From Ceratodon purpureus (taxonomy: Eukaryota; Streptophyta; Bryopsida; Pseudoditrichales; Ditrichaceae), in contig CM026426.1 of assembly GCA_014871385.1 (NCBI GenBank), positions 18,609,935 through 18,673,934 on the forward strand: a stretch of 64,000 nucleotides of DNA. The letters are read 5' to 3'. Positions 35,429 through 48,599 of this stretch are shown here, piece by piece. The notes under the pieces were generated by a model that was given only the letters and a program-made list of their open reading frames with translations, had not been told where the DNA came from and searched no databases. The position numbers and the translations under genes are program-made. Each line of letters starts with the position of its first letter. Position 1 is the first letter of the stretch.

Positions 35429-38000
35429 GTTGAAGCAACATGAGTCTGGAGAAAGTTGATAGTACTAAGTCATGTGTGTTTTCCTTTTGTCTGACCTCCT
35501 TTCGCTTACTTAGGACAAGGATAGAGTTTCATAGCACAGTTTGGGAAGTTTCAGAGGTCATCTAAGGTGGTTACTCCATCACCAACTGGTTCCTTTCACC
35601 AATAGTTAGGGGTATTATCCGCAATCAATGTTGTAATGATTTTGGTTGTAGCATGAGTTACAGTTGGTAGTGGGTTCTCTCTTGTTGGCTTTAGTATATG
35701 TAAGTGTGGTTATGGATTTATTGTTGTTGGTTTCAGCATCTTTAGTAGACACAAAGAGGTGTACTTATATGACGTGAATGGGATGGATCATTTTGCAACT
35801 TTGAAAATTTATAACTAATTCAATCTTCATCCAAAAATTATGTTTCAACTTGTTTTGGAATTTGTTTCTTCTTGCCTACCTCTAAAAAATGACAACACTA
35901 AATAATATCAATGCCTCATATCCATATTCCTTATTTGGTTGGCTACGATAATTATCTTGGCTATTATTTTCTTTTTAGTAAGATAATTTGGTAATTTATG
36001 TATGATACTTATGTGATACTTGGGTGGTACTAATGTGATATTTAGGTAAGATTTAGATTTTGCACCGGAAAAAATCCTAAACCTCCAAAATCAAATCGGT
36101 AATTTGGCACTTTCATACGGTTGACTTGTAACTAACTGCCGGATCTTCCGGATCATTGTTTCAGAGTACACTCTTTAGGGAACTTGTATAGGTAAGATCT
36201 ATTAATATCTAGAGCACATGGTATACAAATCAATGAAAGTGGTCAAATACCAACATTGTTGTTAGTAACAAATAATTGAACAAGATATTGAAGCAAAAGT
36301 CTAGAGTGCAAACCTTGAGTTACTTAGGATTACTCTGTTGGGAGGTCAAAAGAAACTTGATGGTTCTTATGATTGGAAGAGAGATCTGAGAGAGGTGGAG
36401 AGCCCTCACAGAATTAGGGTTATAAATGACACAAGCCAATTGCCACTTTATATACCCGTACCTCCGGTTTAACCATTCATTCATAACAATTGGAATACAA
36501 CAATAATATCTTCAAATACAATATGAATTTCAACCAAACATATATATAGATGAGGTACAATCAATTTTATCCAATTGGGATGAATATGTATCACGTACGT
36601 AGACATGTATGATACAAAAGAGTACAAATACCTCATGTAGAACTAAAAATTCACAAAGCTTCAAAAATAGGACGCAATGACGTAGGCACTCGCAATCTAG
36701 AAGGAAAGATATTCTTGAGTAATGCCTTACGAGGACTTAACGTTGTTGAATAATAATTAAAACAACAACAAATGTCAAGAACATATATCAAAAAGAGAAT
36801 AAGCGAATAAACCTTGAGAGCCATGATAATTTTACCAAATCTTTAGCAACTTAACGCCTAGTAGAGGATGAGCTCATAGCACAATTTTGTGACATGCCAT
36901 TATCAATTCAATCATGATGGTTAATAAGAAACAATAACACATATTATAACAAATGGCAAAGTCAAAGAGACTTATTTCCTTAAATGACACTAACACTTGT
37001 CATCATAACACTAAATTGTTTACTCAATACTACACTAAAATGCAACATAATCAAATGAAAATGGAGATGAAAATTTTTAGCTTGCCCTTAATGTTTGAAT
37101 CAAATGAAATTGTTTATTTAATTATGTACTTCAACAACCAAGGTTAGTAAATATCATTAATTGACATGGACACTTAAATTATATTATTTATAATAAAATC
37201 TATGAAGAAGATGATTAACATTTTTCACTTCTCTAATTAGTTTAATATAATATAAAAATGCATTTTAAATGCAACTAACAAATCATGAGAAATGACTATT
37301 TCAAACAATTAATTAAAATTGAATAGAACAATGTATTATATGGCTATAAAGCTTAAAGGTGATTAAAATAAATTATTTTGATTTCAATTATTGAATGGCA
37401 TTAAAAAACTAGAATATACTCAAAATACAATTCAAAATCCTTGAGGACAATATTGCCTGAAGGCTAATTTATAGTGTGTGATTTTGACACTTAATTAGAA
37501 GTTGAAGATGACAAAAAAATTGTAAAGACATGATTTTTTTACAAGTAACATTACAAGTATTAAATGTTTCATCTCATTTTTATACATTATTTGAATTTTT
37601 AAAGTTCCTTTAAAATATCAATTGTTGTAAAAATAAAATATTTCAACTTTCCACATATAGATTAAATAAGTCACTATTGTAATGAAAATTTATTATGTTA
37701 ATTTCATTACAATGTGGTGTTCTTAACAGCTTTAAAATGTAAAGGCAAAATGTAGTACATTCTTTTACAAATAAAACTACTTCACATTATCTAATCAATA
37801 TTGAAACAAAGCCTTTTTAATTTTATTTTCCACATGGGCAGATGTTTTTTTGATGTTTCTTAATATTTGGTTTTAGGATACCTATCATTATTATTGGGCA
37901 TGGTATCAATGTAATCACGTGGTGACATTAATGTATATCATTACAATTATATCTACAAAAATTATAAAGCACACAACTAGTAGTGATTACAATTGCATCA
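35429..38000. other. AT-rich non-coding sequence, no gene
   Basis: No domain or long frame on either strand. A small frame at 36953-37147 has no coding signature. From about 37000 onwards AT content rises towards the Harbinger remnant. Confidence 0.5.
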
Positions 38001-38039
38001 TATTTGACGTCAACATTTTGGTTTTTCAAAATCTCCCAT

Positions 38040-38960
38040 CTATAGTAATTTTAAAGATACCAAAAGTATTTTCTTATAGCTTCCTAATTTGATACACTTA
38101 TCAAAGGTATTTTGATCATCATGTCCATACAACTTTGCATTAAAAAGCTTTTGAATTTTTTGCAATAAAGGATACATTGAATCCTCAATAACATAGGGTT
38201 TTATATTTTCACCTTCAATATTGATGCTAAGTTCTTGTAAAATTCGCCTTTTCATTAGTTTCTGGAAAAACTTTGAAGATCGCATGTCTGTAGCGTCATG
38301 AAAGCCCCCAGGTACTAAACCACAAATACCCAAAAAAATTGATTAGTATCACATAATCCTTGTAGCAATATTGTATGTACATCAGTGTCGGCACTAATAA
38401 TCAGTTGGAGTATATTTTTTGTGGGGTTTCTTATATAATTTAATATGAAAGCCATTAATCGCACCACATATTTTGGCAATTTAGTTATGCGATGAAATTC
38501 ACGTATGATATCTTTCAATTTCTGTCAATTGAAATAGCAATAAATTGCAGGTATAATTTATTTTTGGCTACCAATGCATTACATATTAATATCAAATAAT
38601 TTAAAACTCTTGTTTTTTCAACAACAAACTTATTTTCAACGTTTGGATCCGTCTGGCATTTGCTAGTTTGTAAAGAACCATAGCAATAGTTTTTTAAACG
38701 GAAATAACACCTCTATAATTGGTATCTTCATGTTCAATGCAAGATTTCAAAAGGTCACAAAACTTAACAAAAGAATTTTATTTCCATAAAAAAAATTTAA
38801 ACCATACTTTGTCTCGCATTTCATCATCCAGTAAATAAACTTTTTGATGCATGACATCCCATTGATGAATTGATCTGGGAAATGTCCACCACTGCCTTCA
38901 TATTGAGGATATGTTCTTTATAAGAAACTATAAATAAGAAATCTACTTCCATATTTTATA
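38040..38960 (-). pseudogene. PIF/Harbinger (DDE_Tnp_4) transposase remnant
   Basis: Fragments in shifting frames match the Harbinger transposase order: YRGVISVEKTIAMVLYKLAN, then ICGAINGFHIKLYKKP (normally CGAIDGxHI, here Asn for Asp), then GLVPGGFHDATDMRSS, then YVIEDSMYPLLQKIQ and NTFDKCIKLG. Several frameshifts and stops, so inactive. Confidence 0.75.
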
Positions 38961-39059
38961 ATTTAATAAAACTATAAATTTAAAACACGGAATTGTGTAA
39001 AAGTCAAATGAACTTAATAATGAAAAAGAATACAGAGATCATATTCTAGGTCAAAAATA

Positions 39060-39300
39060 AGGGAGTTCTTGCAAATTCAAATGTTGTGCCTTCGGTTTCT
39101 AGAGGTTAAGTTATGACTAGAGGTCAAGTTGTTGGTAGCCATAAAAGAACTTTGTAAAGGCACATGACCAAATAGGTAAAGATATCTATAAAGCCATAAA
39201 GGAACTTTGTAAAGGTACAACTCAAATAGGTAAAGATATCTATAAAGATATAAAGGAACTTTGTAAAGGCACATGACTAAATTGGTAAAGATGTCTATGA
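39060..39300. repeat. tandem repeats of a ~57-bp unit
   Basis: GGAACTTTGTAAAGGCACATGAC followed by AAATAGGTAAAGATATCTATAAAG recurs about three times between 39137 and 39298. Confidence 0.7.
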
Positions 39301-39494
39301 AGACACAATAGTTGAAAGACTTAAAGGTGATGAAAGTAATTGTTTGGCTATTTCAATTTGGACTGATGAATTGACTTCTTTTGTTCTTACAAAACTAGAA
39401 AAAAAATCATCTTTATAAAGATAGGTGCCCTAATTTATCCAAGAATATGTAGAAAGTCATTCTTGATCATATTAATGGAATGAAGCAAAAGGAT

Positions 39495-40376
39495 CATTCA
39501 TAGAGAAGCAAGTGAAGTCCAAGATTGATACAGTGAAGAAGAGATGTAAAGTTCTCAAAGAAAAGAAGTGAAGTCCAAGATTGATATAGTGAAGAAGAGA
39601 TATAAAGTTCTCAAAGAGAAGAAATCACAGTTCGACACTGGAACATCTGAAGCTATTTTTGGCCAAATTATTATGTTTGTGATAGATTATGAGTTGTTTT
39701 TAAAAAAAAAAAAAAAAAAAAAAAAGTGGAATTTTAAGTGGTATGGAAGTAGGTCAATCATGTAGACCTGATGTGGTGGATGCTGCTGATAAATCTTCTT
39801 TTGTAAATCCAAGTCAAACGTCCATACAAGTACCTGATTAAAATGTTGAAATGGAAATTGGTATACATGAAGAGCTAGAAGAAAATAGAAGTTTTTTTCT
39901 GAGAACAAAAGGTGTTGGAACGAGTACTGAAGTTGTTGATAAAATGACTGCAACCCCTTAATCATCCCCTAAACCATCCACTAGCCACAAAGTTGATACT
40001 AATGTAACTGGTCAACGGACATTGAAGAAGCAAAAACAACTTGAAGTTGATCAAGAAACTTAGTATATTGCGAATGCATTATTAGGATTTGTTCCATTAA
40101 ATGGTAAAAGTGAGGAGTCACAAATGGAACAATTGCAAACATTTAAAACTTTCAAGGTACAAGTTCTGCAAAAGTTACCAAGGCCACTCTTGAATTGCAA
40201 GAGAAGGTTGCCAAAATAAATGTTGATGCACAAAAGATGGCACTACAAGCTAAAATTGAAGCTCATGAATGGATGCAACGACAAAGTATAGGACTAGAAA
40301 TGATGATGATAACAAGACATAAAGAGTTTCAAAAGCAATTGATGCAACAAAAAGAGAATTTAAGGCGTAAGTAATA
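39495..40376 (+). pseudogene. Myb/SANT-like partner ORF of a Harbinger element, remnant
   Basis: Pieces resemble Myb_DNA-bind_3-type proteins: SKIDIVKKRYKVLKEKKSQFDTGTS near 39571 and a C-terminal helical part LQEKVAKINVDAQKM... EFQKQLMQQKENLRRK before TAA at about 40374. A 58-bp stretch is tandemly duplicated (39509-39625), and a run of A near 39703-39725 breaks the frame. Harbinger elements normally carry such a protein next to the transposase, which matches the neighbour at 38.0-39.0 kb. Confidence 0.55.
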
Positions 40377-40562
40377 AAGACATGAAGATAAAAATAAACT
40401 ATAGCATGTAATTTTATGGAGATAAAACTTTGATATTTTGAAAAAGCTATAAGTTGTTGTATATTTTTGCAGTTGTTACTGATGTAGTTGAACATTTTTT
40501 TTGATAAAGTGATTTCGAATTAGAAAATTTTTCTTATAATTGATTAAAATAAGTGATGTAAA

Positions 40563-40807
40563 CATGGTTGTTCATAGGACCTCCCCGTCCGAAAGACCAT
40601 CCGGTCCGCTCGTCCGTCCGTTAGGGTTCATGTCCGGTCCATAAGAGAATATTCGAGCATATTCGAGCATATTCGAGCATATTTGAGGAAAAATTGGGAA
40701 TATTCATAGAATATTCATAGAATATGTCCGATTTTCACCCCGGACCGACCGGCTCGCCCGTCCTTGTCCGGAAATTTTGCCCATGTCCGTCCGTTATGAC
40801 AACCCTG
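40563..40807. mobile_element. 245-bp non-autonomous hAT element (MITE)
   Basis: Bounded by direct 8-bp copies GATGTAAA (40555-40562 and 40808-40815). Ends CATGGTTGTTCATA and, inverted, CAGGGTTGTCATA; the latter matches the 15.2-kb hAT terminus CAGGGTTGTCA. GTCCG/CCGTCC-rich arms flank an AT-rich core with three copies of ATTCGAGCAT and two of GAATATTCATA. No coding capacity. Confidence 0.85.
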
Positions 40808-40929
40808 GATGTAAATAAAATTTTGTGATATAATTAATTTATAATGTCATTAATTTAAACTAACAATCACTACCAAAAACATGGTAGTGGAAGACCCCAA
40901 GCAATAAATGAGAGTCATTCAAATCTGGG

Positions 40930-41208
40930 GTGATTGATGCAAATAGTTTCGAGAGCCGGCGTTTCGAAGTTTGCTGGCACAATGGTAAGAACATAGGAGC
41001 TTGGCCGCGCCTAGGTTGGTCTCCACTTACGAAAAGCAGTCACAAATTTGGATGCTTAGAATTTGAGTACTGCAGAACGGGCGACACCATTGTAAGGTGG
41101 TACTCAAGGGTAATTGAGCAAACACAAGGGCGCACGAGGTTGAGAGTGACAACTAAAATTTACGCCAGTTTCTTTACAGATGTCCACTGGCAGCAATTAC
41201 GAGTTTGA
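40930..41208 (+). CDS. hypothetical 92-aa frame
   Basis: Begins with an alternative codon, contains several Trp and Cys residues (EVCWHNGKNIGAWPRLGW) and ends TGA. Composition is protein-like, but no family is recognised. Possibly an exon of the element gene that follows. Confidence 0.25.
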   Translation: MIDANSFESRRFEVCWHNGKNIGAWPRLGWSPLTKSSHKFGCLEFEYCRTGDTIVRWYSRVIEQTQGRTRLRVTTKIYASFFTDVHWQQLRV

Positions 41209-41499
41209 GCACGAAGCAGATGCAAGGGTGTTCTTGTAACTCCTACTGGGGTGGACTGAAATATATTGTAAGTGGCGTTTTCACTATGATAAGTTATGGT
41301 CATGTTTCAAAGTACTAGGGTAGATGATGTTCTTAATTTCATTTTGCAATTTCCATGAGTGGTTATGGTATACGGCTTGGTTGTTGACAACACTGAAGTT
41401 TTGGATACTTGGCAATCATTAGAAGGTTTTTTTACATACTTGCAGTCCGTTCAGAGCCATTGAGAGCTTCAAGCACTACTTCGGATTTTTGGACTCTCG

Positions 41500-42770
41500 A
41501 TGGCAGCAAGAGTGGCAGACCGTTCAAGCTACATTCTCCAAGTTTTACTTGATGCATGCTATGCACCACTTTTTAAGCGAGGTTTGGTGCGATCTGAGCA
41601 ACCGTGTCCATCAATGTTTCTAGCGCGGAGGGCAGCCGAGATAACAAATATTGACTTGTGGATTGATCGCATCATTTACTCGGTTGATCTAGAAACATGG
41701 AAGCCACCACCATTCAGAACTCTTAGGGACTGCCTAGAATTCATATGCCATGGAGAGCGAGGCCTGTACGGATATACACGCAGATTGGAGGTTGGTCGTG
41801 AAGGTCCTCCTACATGGCGTGAGTTGGAAATGCAATGCAGACAACTTGAAGAAGAACTGTGGAAGGTGAGAGATGAGGTTGCTGGCAGCATGGTGAGGCT
41901 TGACCATTACATGGACATTGAGGGTACATGCATGCAGTTGCGGAATGAATTGGAGACTACTCGTGGCGAGATGAGCAGCAAAGAGAAATATTATAACATG
42001 ATGGTGCAGCGCTTGGAGTCTGGGGTGCGTCGCTGGCAGCAAGAAAGTGAGCGCCTACAACAGAGGGCCAATTTTGAGAAAGACACGCCTATGAAGTTGC
42101 GACGTAGGGCTCGCTGGCTTAGAGGAATTCATGAGTTGAATCCTGGTACAAGGGTTGCAAAACGCAAAGTGAAGCTCATTAGAAGAGTGTGGCAACTACA
42201 TCTTGTGGATGCTGTCAACGAGAACAATCGGTTGACCATGAGAAGGAGCGACTTCATGGTGATAAAGCCTCCCAAACAAGAACTACTATAGCGTTAGCAA
42301 AGATACTATCTAGGCATGAAGGTCTAACCTTCGCAACTCAACCATCTATAGAGCATGTTAAGACAAAGATTGCCAGCAACGTCCTCAAATCAATTGGAAA
42401 AAGTGTAGGGCCAAAAAAAATTCTTGCTACGTGCGACCAAGCATGGGTGTCTCGTCAAGGCTACGTTGCTATTTACCAAGCCGTAAAAGATCCAGTTTGT
42501 GCTTTGACCAAGGATATAAAAGCCAGCATACTACCAAGCCTCTACTACGTGAGATTGCTTCTACAAGAGCTGAATGCGAACTTGCCATAGTTTATTGGCC
42601 AGTACTACCACGCTGAAGGAAGAATGGAGCTGCCAACAGTGTCAAAGAAAACCAAGAAATTCAAGGAATAGCGAAAGGAGGTAGTCTTGAATGAAAAGAA
42701 TTCACTATTCACAGTCCTTGTGGTGGTCTAGCAAAGCATGGTCATATTTTATGGCATCACGGAATCAGGT
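41500..42770 (+). pseudogene. coiled-coil protein of an unknown element, broken
   Basis: ATG at 41500. The first 263 codons give an ordered N-terminus and a long coiled coil (WRELEMQCRQLEEELWKVRDE; KYYNMMVQRLESGVRRWQQE). A frame change near 42225 leads into another frame (DHEKERLHGDKASQTRT... ILATCDQAWVSRQGYVAIYQ), which continues past TAG at 42588, 42669 and 42729 to ITESG and a donor-like GGTATGC at 42769. Gln fits at least two of the TAG sites. Contains several copies of GCTGGCAGCA within the coding sequence. Function unknown. Confidence 0.5.
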
Positions 42771-42814
42771 ATGCATCCTCCTTTGGTCTTGTTAGTGCCT
42801 AAGTAATTGTCCGT

Positions 42815-43560
42815 TTGGTGTCAGCAGCCGCATTGAGCGTGGACAACAAAGAAAGCTATTTTTTATTGCATCAGACAGTCATTCTCACACTCAAAATTTT
42901 TGCAGAGTTGGAAGGGGCTCCACTGATCTTTGTCCTTAAACTGGACGAGGCGGAGATTGTGAATGGAAAAAATTTGAACGTGTTAGCATCACGTTGATGA
43001 ACAGGGCATTGGACGCTAACATTCAGATGGACCACGAGAGGTACTTCTCAATACAATCCGAGCAAGAAATTTAGTCAGTTGCCACGATCCAGGTCGAGAA
43101 GGAGTCCTACAATGTTCTGTCGTGGTTATTTAAAAGATCAAACTTCCCAGCTGTAATTGTAGCACAGTCAGATGGCCAGATACTACATGTCCCCGGAGTT
43201 GGAGAATTCAATGTGGAGTGGCACCTTGCGGCAGACATGAAGACAATTAAGTGCATGTATGGGCTTCAGTCTGGGCCTGCATGTGTAATGAACTGCATAT
43301 ACTGCGAGCAAAAGAGGATTAATCCCACAGTCAGGACAAGAAGTCAGGCAAATGCTGCCATCCAAAGTCGTGGTAAAGCAAACTGGGTGGGATGACTATT
43401 TTCGAGCAGCATAGGAGAAGAACCTTGTGACATGACAGCATCTACTAAGTGGAGGCCTATCCTGCCATTCCTTTGTCCAGAGTGCACATTTGTACACTGC
43501 ATGCCTAGGTTCGATTGACAGAGAAGATTGTGCACATGCATATCATGTATGTTTGGAACA
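42815..43560 (+). pseudogene. transposase-like fragment with D-x-K ... C-x2-C motif
   Basis: Probably downstream exons of the gene before it. After an acceptor-like GTCAGCAG a frame reads LEGAPLIFVLKLDEAEIV, slips in a run of A at about 42970, then reads FSIQSEQEI, TAG (43072), SVATIQVEKESYNVLSW and HLAADMKTIKCMYGLQSG... MNCIYCEQKR. The last part resembles the ADMKFL...CxYC segment of transposon-derived proteins known from other eukaryotes. After 43320 the frame is badly disrupted, including TGA. Confidence 0.4.
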
Positions 43561-43599
43561 TATAGGATTAGAGACTTAGGGCTAGTGCAATAGGACAGA

Positions 43600-45690
43600 T
43601 GGAGAAGTCGTTGTCATCAATTGAATCTCATGGTGGAAACATAGAGATTAGAAGGAACCCAAAGCTCAGTGGCAACACTGGAAATGTGCCACAGGATCCA
43701 TCTTCCATTTAATATTTCTCAGTGTATTCTATGTGACCTTAGAGGCAAGTTTCATCATTTCTTAATTGAATTTTCTTATTTTTAATTTTTATATTTATTT
43801 TTAAATTTTTGAATTTTATGTCTTACAATGTATTTAATAAGACCTTTAGAGGGAAGTATAATAGATGAGATCCTTTTAATTTTTTTTGGTTTGTTTTAAT
43901 TTATATTAATGAATATAGTCTATGAGACCTGGACAAGGAGAGAAGCTCATTAGTTATAATTTCTTTTTAAATTTATTTTAGAGGTCTTTAATAGATTTTT
44001 GTTTTTTAATTTTATTTTTATCTCCTTCGTCTAATATAAAACACTGAAGATCATTTATTTTTATTTCAGAGTCCCACAATACATCAAAGAAAAAGTTTTT
44101 TTTTTCCACTTGTCTATGATTATTACAAATAAGGTTTTCTAAGTTCCTTCGTGATTTTCAATTATAGATATTGTAGAATGAACATTACTTGTGAAGCTAC
44201 ATAATTAATGATTTATAATTATTGGTTTTTTAACCCCTAAAGGTTCAAGCCGTTTTTGAACCTCCAAAACAAAAAACTGTAATTTTTGATAGCCTTGTAG
44301 AAGTTGGAGTATGATTCTTATTTATTTCTTTTTTGATACATCCAACCATAAGATCTTAAACTTAACTACATGCACTAATACCACGTCAAATTTCAACGGT
44401 TGGATCTTTACCATTTGTGAAATCATAACGTTTAAAGTTTACTGTTTTTTTTTTTTTTTTTTGGCTTTGAGCGATAGGCATACTTCAAATGGTGCCAAGG
44501 GAGACTTGATGATTGTTACCCCAAACATTTTCCTCATATTTTTTTCCATGTAGGTAACTAAGTTGGGCACCTCCATGCAAAATTTTAGAGTCTCATTATG
44601 CTTTTTTAGCCTTCATGCAAAATATTTTCTAGAAGAAGGTACAAAAATCACAATATGGTAAAGTTTAAACAACGACAAATGTTTTTGGTTTTTTTAAAAG
44701 TGAATGGTCAAAAGTTACATTTATGTGTTTTTTAATTATTGGAAAAAAAAATTGAAAAATTCCTGAATCTCAAATTTTGACAAATTTTGAAAGAAAAAAT
44801 TGCAAAATCACCAAAAACTGTGAAGACTTTTTGTGTAATTTTTGGAGGCTGCCCTTGTAAAACTGGTAAGCTTTTTTGACATGAGCCACTTTGTATTTTG
44901 AATAGTGGATTGGTTATGAACACATTTCCAAAAAAATAAATTTTGAAAACCTAATTTTAAACTGCCCGTTTTGGACATGAAACCTAAAATTTCTAGATGA
45001 AGGTTCTAAAAGTGAAATTTGGCTTTGCGAGTTTTACCACATACACCTTGCGGTGTCGGGAGCACCCTCTAAAATTCTTAGGCAAAAATATTACTTTTAA
45101 TCCCTTCATCTAGGTTGCCTAAAATAGCCGAGAGTCATTTTGGATTTCTAGAACCTTTAAGGGTTAGGATATTCAATATTTAATAATTTCTACAATTTTG
45201 AATTATGTTTTCTTCCTAAAAAAACTCTTCTTTATTCTAATTTACCAATTTCAAATGCTTATTCCTTCAATGATCTTTTGAGATACTATTAATTTTATCG
45301 TTCCCATTTCTTTAAAATGATGTTTTGTAAGTTCCTTTGAAATTTCCAATTATGGCTCAACGTTCATTTTTATTATGTTTTAATGTTCATTTTTAAATTT
45401 AGTTAGTTTTCTAATTTCTGATATTTTTTCTCAAATTCAAAATTTTTTAAAATTACAAATAAGGTTTTATTTTCATTTGGTTTTTATTATTTCTTCATTC
45501 ATTTTTTTTTCCTTCCAATTTTAGATAATTCTCTTATCTTTCATTAATTTATGTTTTGTTTTGTTTCAATTTTAATTATCTTGTAGTGTGTGTTTTTTTT
45601 TTTTTTTTTTTTTAATTTTTTTTTTAACTTTCCTCAATTTCCATGAATTATTCTCAAAATTCATGATATTTTTAAATAAAAAAAATAAAG
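43600..45690. other. AT-rich non-coding sequence, no gene
   Basis: Many T and A homopolymers (for instance 44443-44462 and 45594-45614). No coding frame or known repeat recognised. Confidence 0.5.
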
Positions 45691-45882
45691 TTGATGTAAA
45701 GCTTAAGGGGGTTTCACTGTAATACCACGTTGCTGCAAGCAAGCCTGCTCCGCGAGCTTGCAGCTGTGCACCTGCAGGAAGGAGGCCCTCGACAGCGCAA
45801 GGGAGGAGGCGACAGCAATAGGGAGGAGGTGAGGGAGTAGATAGCGGCGGAGACAGCAGCCGAGTAGAAGGGCTATGCGGAG

Positions 45883-45985
45883 CTATGCGGAGAGGCTGTG
45901 CGGAGGGGCTGTGCACAGGGGCTGTGTGGAGGGGCTGTGCAGAGGGGCTGTGCAGAGGGGCTGTGTGGAGGGGTTGTACGTCGCG
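45883..45985. repeat. 13-bp minisatellite GGGGCTGTGCAGA
   Basis: About six to seven consecutive 13-bp units (CTGTG words at 45896, 45909, 45922, 45935, 45948 and 45961). The His/Pro- and Gly/Cys-rich frames here are artefacts of the repeat. Confidence 0.8.
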
Positions 45986-46330
45986 GGGCTCTGCAAAGCG
46001 ACACCGGCAGTGGAGCAACAACGGCGGGAGACAGCGGCCGAGCATAAGGGGGCTGCAACTCAGGTAAGGTACACTCTATCCTACTTGGGTTTTTTCGGAG
46101 TCGTACATAGAGCTCAACTGCGCAACTGAGCTGAGTTCACTGTACAAGGGAAAGTCAGGGTGTATTCTCTTGTAAGTGGTTGTGAAATTTTTTTATGAAG
46201 ATTCTATGAGAACTGTATGCAAGAAGTTTTCCCAACTGTGTCGCAACATTGCTTGCTGTCAACAAGGTCGATAAACTATACCCCCATCTCTTTCCTACTC
46301 TATTTAATTAGGAGTTAGAGAGCTTCAGAG

Positions 46331-48100
46331 ATGGAACCACATGTTGTCAGCACTAACAACAGTGGTTGTGTTGCAGCCATGGTTGTTGGCAGCAAGGAGG
46401 AGCCGGTTGCTATGCCATGGGACCGGCCATTCGACTTGAAGTCGCTACCGGTTGATGTGGCATCCAAGCTCCTAGTGGTAGCTCCCTTTCTTCTTGGAAG
46501 GAAGAGAGCAAACTACGATAGCCAATTCTTCCATTGTACACTTGGCCTCTGCAACAGTGGAACCCCACTCTCCAACCTCAGCAGTGAGAAGGTATGCAAG
46601 AAATCCTTGTTTATAGAGTCGTGGCCGGAGCGGTCATCTAAGCGCCACTACGTTTCTGATTGCAGTGACTAGCAAGCCATCAATGCTTATACAGAGATGC
46701 ATGCAAAGGTGTATGGAGGTGACCCTAACAACAATACATTTGATACGTCCTTTCTTCAAGCTTGTCATCTGAACTTTGAGTTGGGCAAAGAGGTCAACTA
46801 GGCAGAGAAGGCGGAGTCCCTGCAGAAGACACGTGAAAAGCACGCTGCACGCAACCCTCTCAAGCTCTCACCCCCAGCCTTGAGAGAGCACATTGAGGCC
46901 ATCATTGACGTGCTTGCTGGCCACATCGATGACAAGCCCTCTGTTGGCAACACATCCTTGGCCATTGAGGAACTCAACACTCAACCTAGCCACAGTGTCC
47001 TTGTTACCGGGAGCAGCAGCAAGGGAGGGCCTAGAATAGAGGGAGCGCAGGGTCGCACTCGAAGCGGGCGAGGGGCGAAGACGGCCTTGGTGAGCGAGGA
47101 GGAAAGGCATCCCAAGTCTTCCCCTGCTGGCAGCAAAGATAAAGACCAAGCCACCTCAGATCTGAAGGCAAAGTTGGACCAGGCTAGGACCAAGAAAGCA
47201 AGAGCTCAAGCTGACCTTGTGAAGAAGGAGGCTCAGCGGGAACGGATTGTTGAGGATTTGCGAAACCAGTGTGCCTTCTTCAAGGAGAAGGAGGACGAAG
47301 AGAATTGGTTCTATGAAGATGTGGCCGCCCACCGTGCTACCAGCAAGAAAGCAAGGGCCGTTGGCAACGATGGAGAGAAGAGGCGATTTGATGCCTTGGC
47401 CCGTCTTGGTGGTAATCAGCTATCCAATGCCAGCAAAGCTGCCAAAGAAGCCAAGCATTGCATGGACACAAAAGAGCTTCGCTGGCAGCATTGGAGAGGG
47501 ACATAGAGAAGTCCAAGGCAGAGGTCGGGGCTGTTAGTGTGGAGATCATGTCCCTTGAGCTGGCAGCAGCATTCATACGGCCAAAGAATGTGCTCCCACA
47601 CCTGCCATCCGAGTCTTGAGCCCTCCCCATCCAAGTTTCAAACCCTTTCCCCTTTTGTGACCGATACTTTGTTGACACCGCTTGTGTACCCTTGACTTGC
47701 GGTTGCTTAGCACACCCACATTGCATGTTTGAGGTTGTCTTCTCCCTTGACGCCAAGTATAGTTGTTGCCTCCGCGCCTTGAGTGGAAGGTGGCTTGGAT
47801 AGTGGGGATTTCTACTGCATGAGTCAGCTGAAGCGGAGCTCTACCTAATTCAAGAGATTCTCTAGTCCAAGTTGGGTGTACCAGACTTCTAGAGCTCCTT
47901 TGCTAGCAGCAAGAGGGCGGCTGAGCATACTTCTCTTCCTTCGGAGGAGGACGACCAAGTCAGGAAGAATTGTCTCATAATTGATGGAGGTGACCGTAGC
48001 GGCACTGTCACACAATTCGAGGACATAGAGGGAGGCCCGGATGCAGCTGCCCTTGACAAGCTTATTGACCCCATTGAAACCTCAGCAATGCCATACATTT
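46331..48100 (+). pseudogene. unknown element gene with coiled coil, four in-frame TAG
   Basis: ATG at 46331. The frame runs to about 47480 through TAG at 46670 and 46799, then slips one base and continues (ASLAALERDIEKSKAEVGAVSVEIMSLELAAAF) to TGA near 47620. A further protein-like stretch, LHESAEAELYLIQEIL-(TAG 47863)-SKLGVPDF-(TAG 47890)-SSFASSKRAAEHTSLPSEEDDQVRK, runs to about 48090 and may be a downstream exon. The middle part is basic and helical (KAKLDQARTKKARAQADLVKK). Gln fits all four TAG sites. No family recognised. GCTGGCAGCA recurs inside the coding sequence. Confidence 0.45.
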
Positions 48101-48599
48101 TTTATTTCTTCTTGTGGATAGTGCCATAGCGGATTAGTATTAGCGCCATTGACGTTGTTCCACGTTTTCATATGTTGCCTTGAATTCCAACTCTATGCTC
48201 TCAAGTGCGGTGGCAGCAAGTAGTTGTTGTCAGCAGTGTGTAAGTAGTTCCGATAGCGAGGGGTCAGACCTTGTGAAAACCAAACCTCCTTTTTTTGGAC
48301 ACTTATGATGAATGCCATCCTATTGTACTTGCATTTTGTACATGTGATTGCCACCTTGTCCTATTGTTTTGTGAAAGTCGTCATTGTCCTAAATCCTACA
48401 CTTTGCTGGCAGCAAGATATTCAAGAAGTAGACTTGGCATTCATTAGCGGAGAAGGTAGTCGCGCGGTCTGGGGAGGATTAAACATATACTAAACCATGC
48501 ATGATGTTGCAAGCACAATGTATAGTTCCTTACAAGGGTAAAAAATCACAGTTGCATCGGTTTAGCGAAACGTGAGTGTCAAAGTATATGGACCAAACG

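Noticed and set aside
45572..46129. His/Pro/Ser- and Gly/Cys-rich small proteins
   Set aside because: Produced by the 13-bp minisatellite in all frames.
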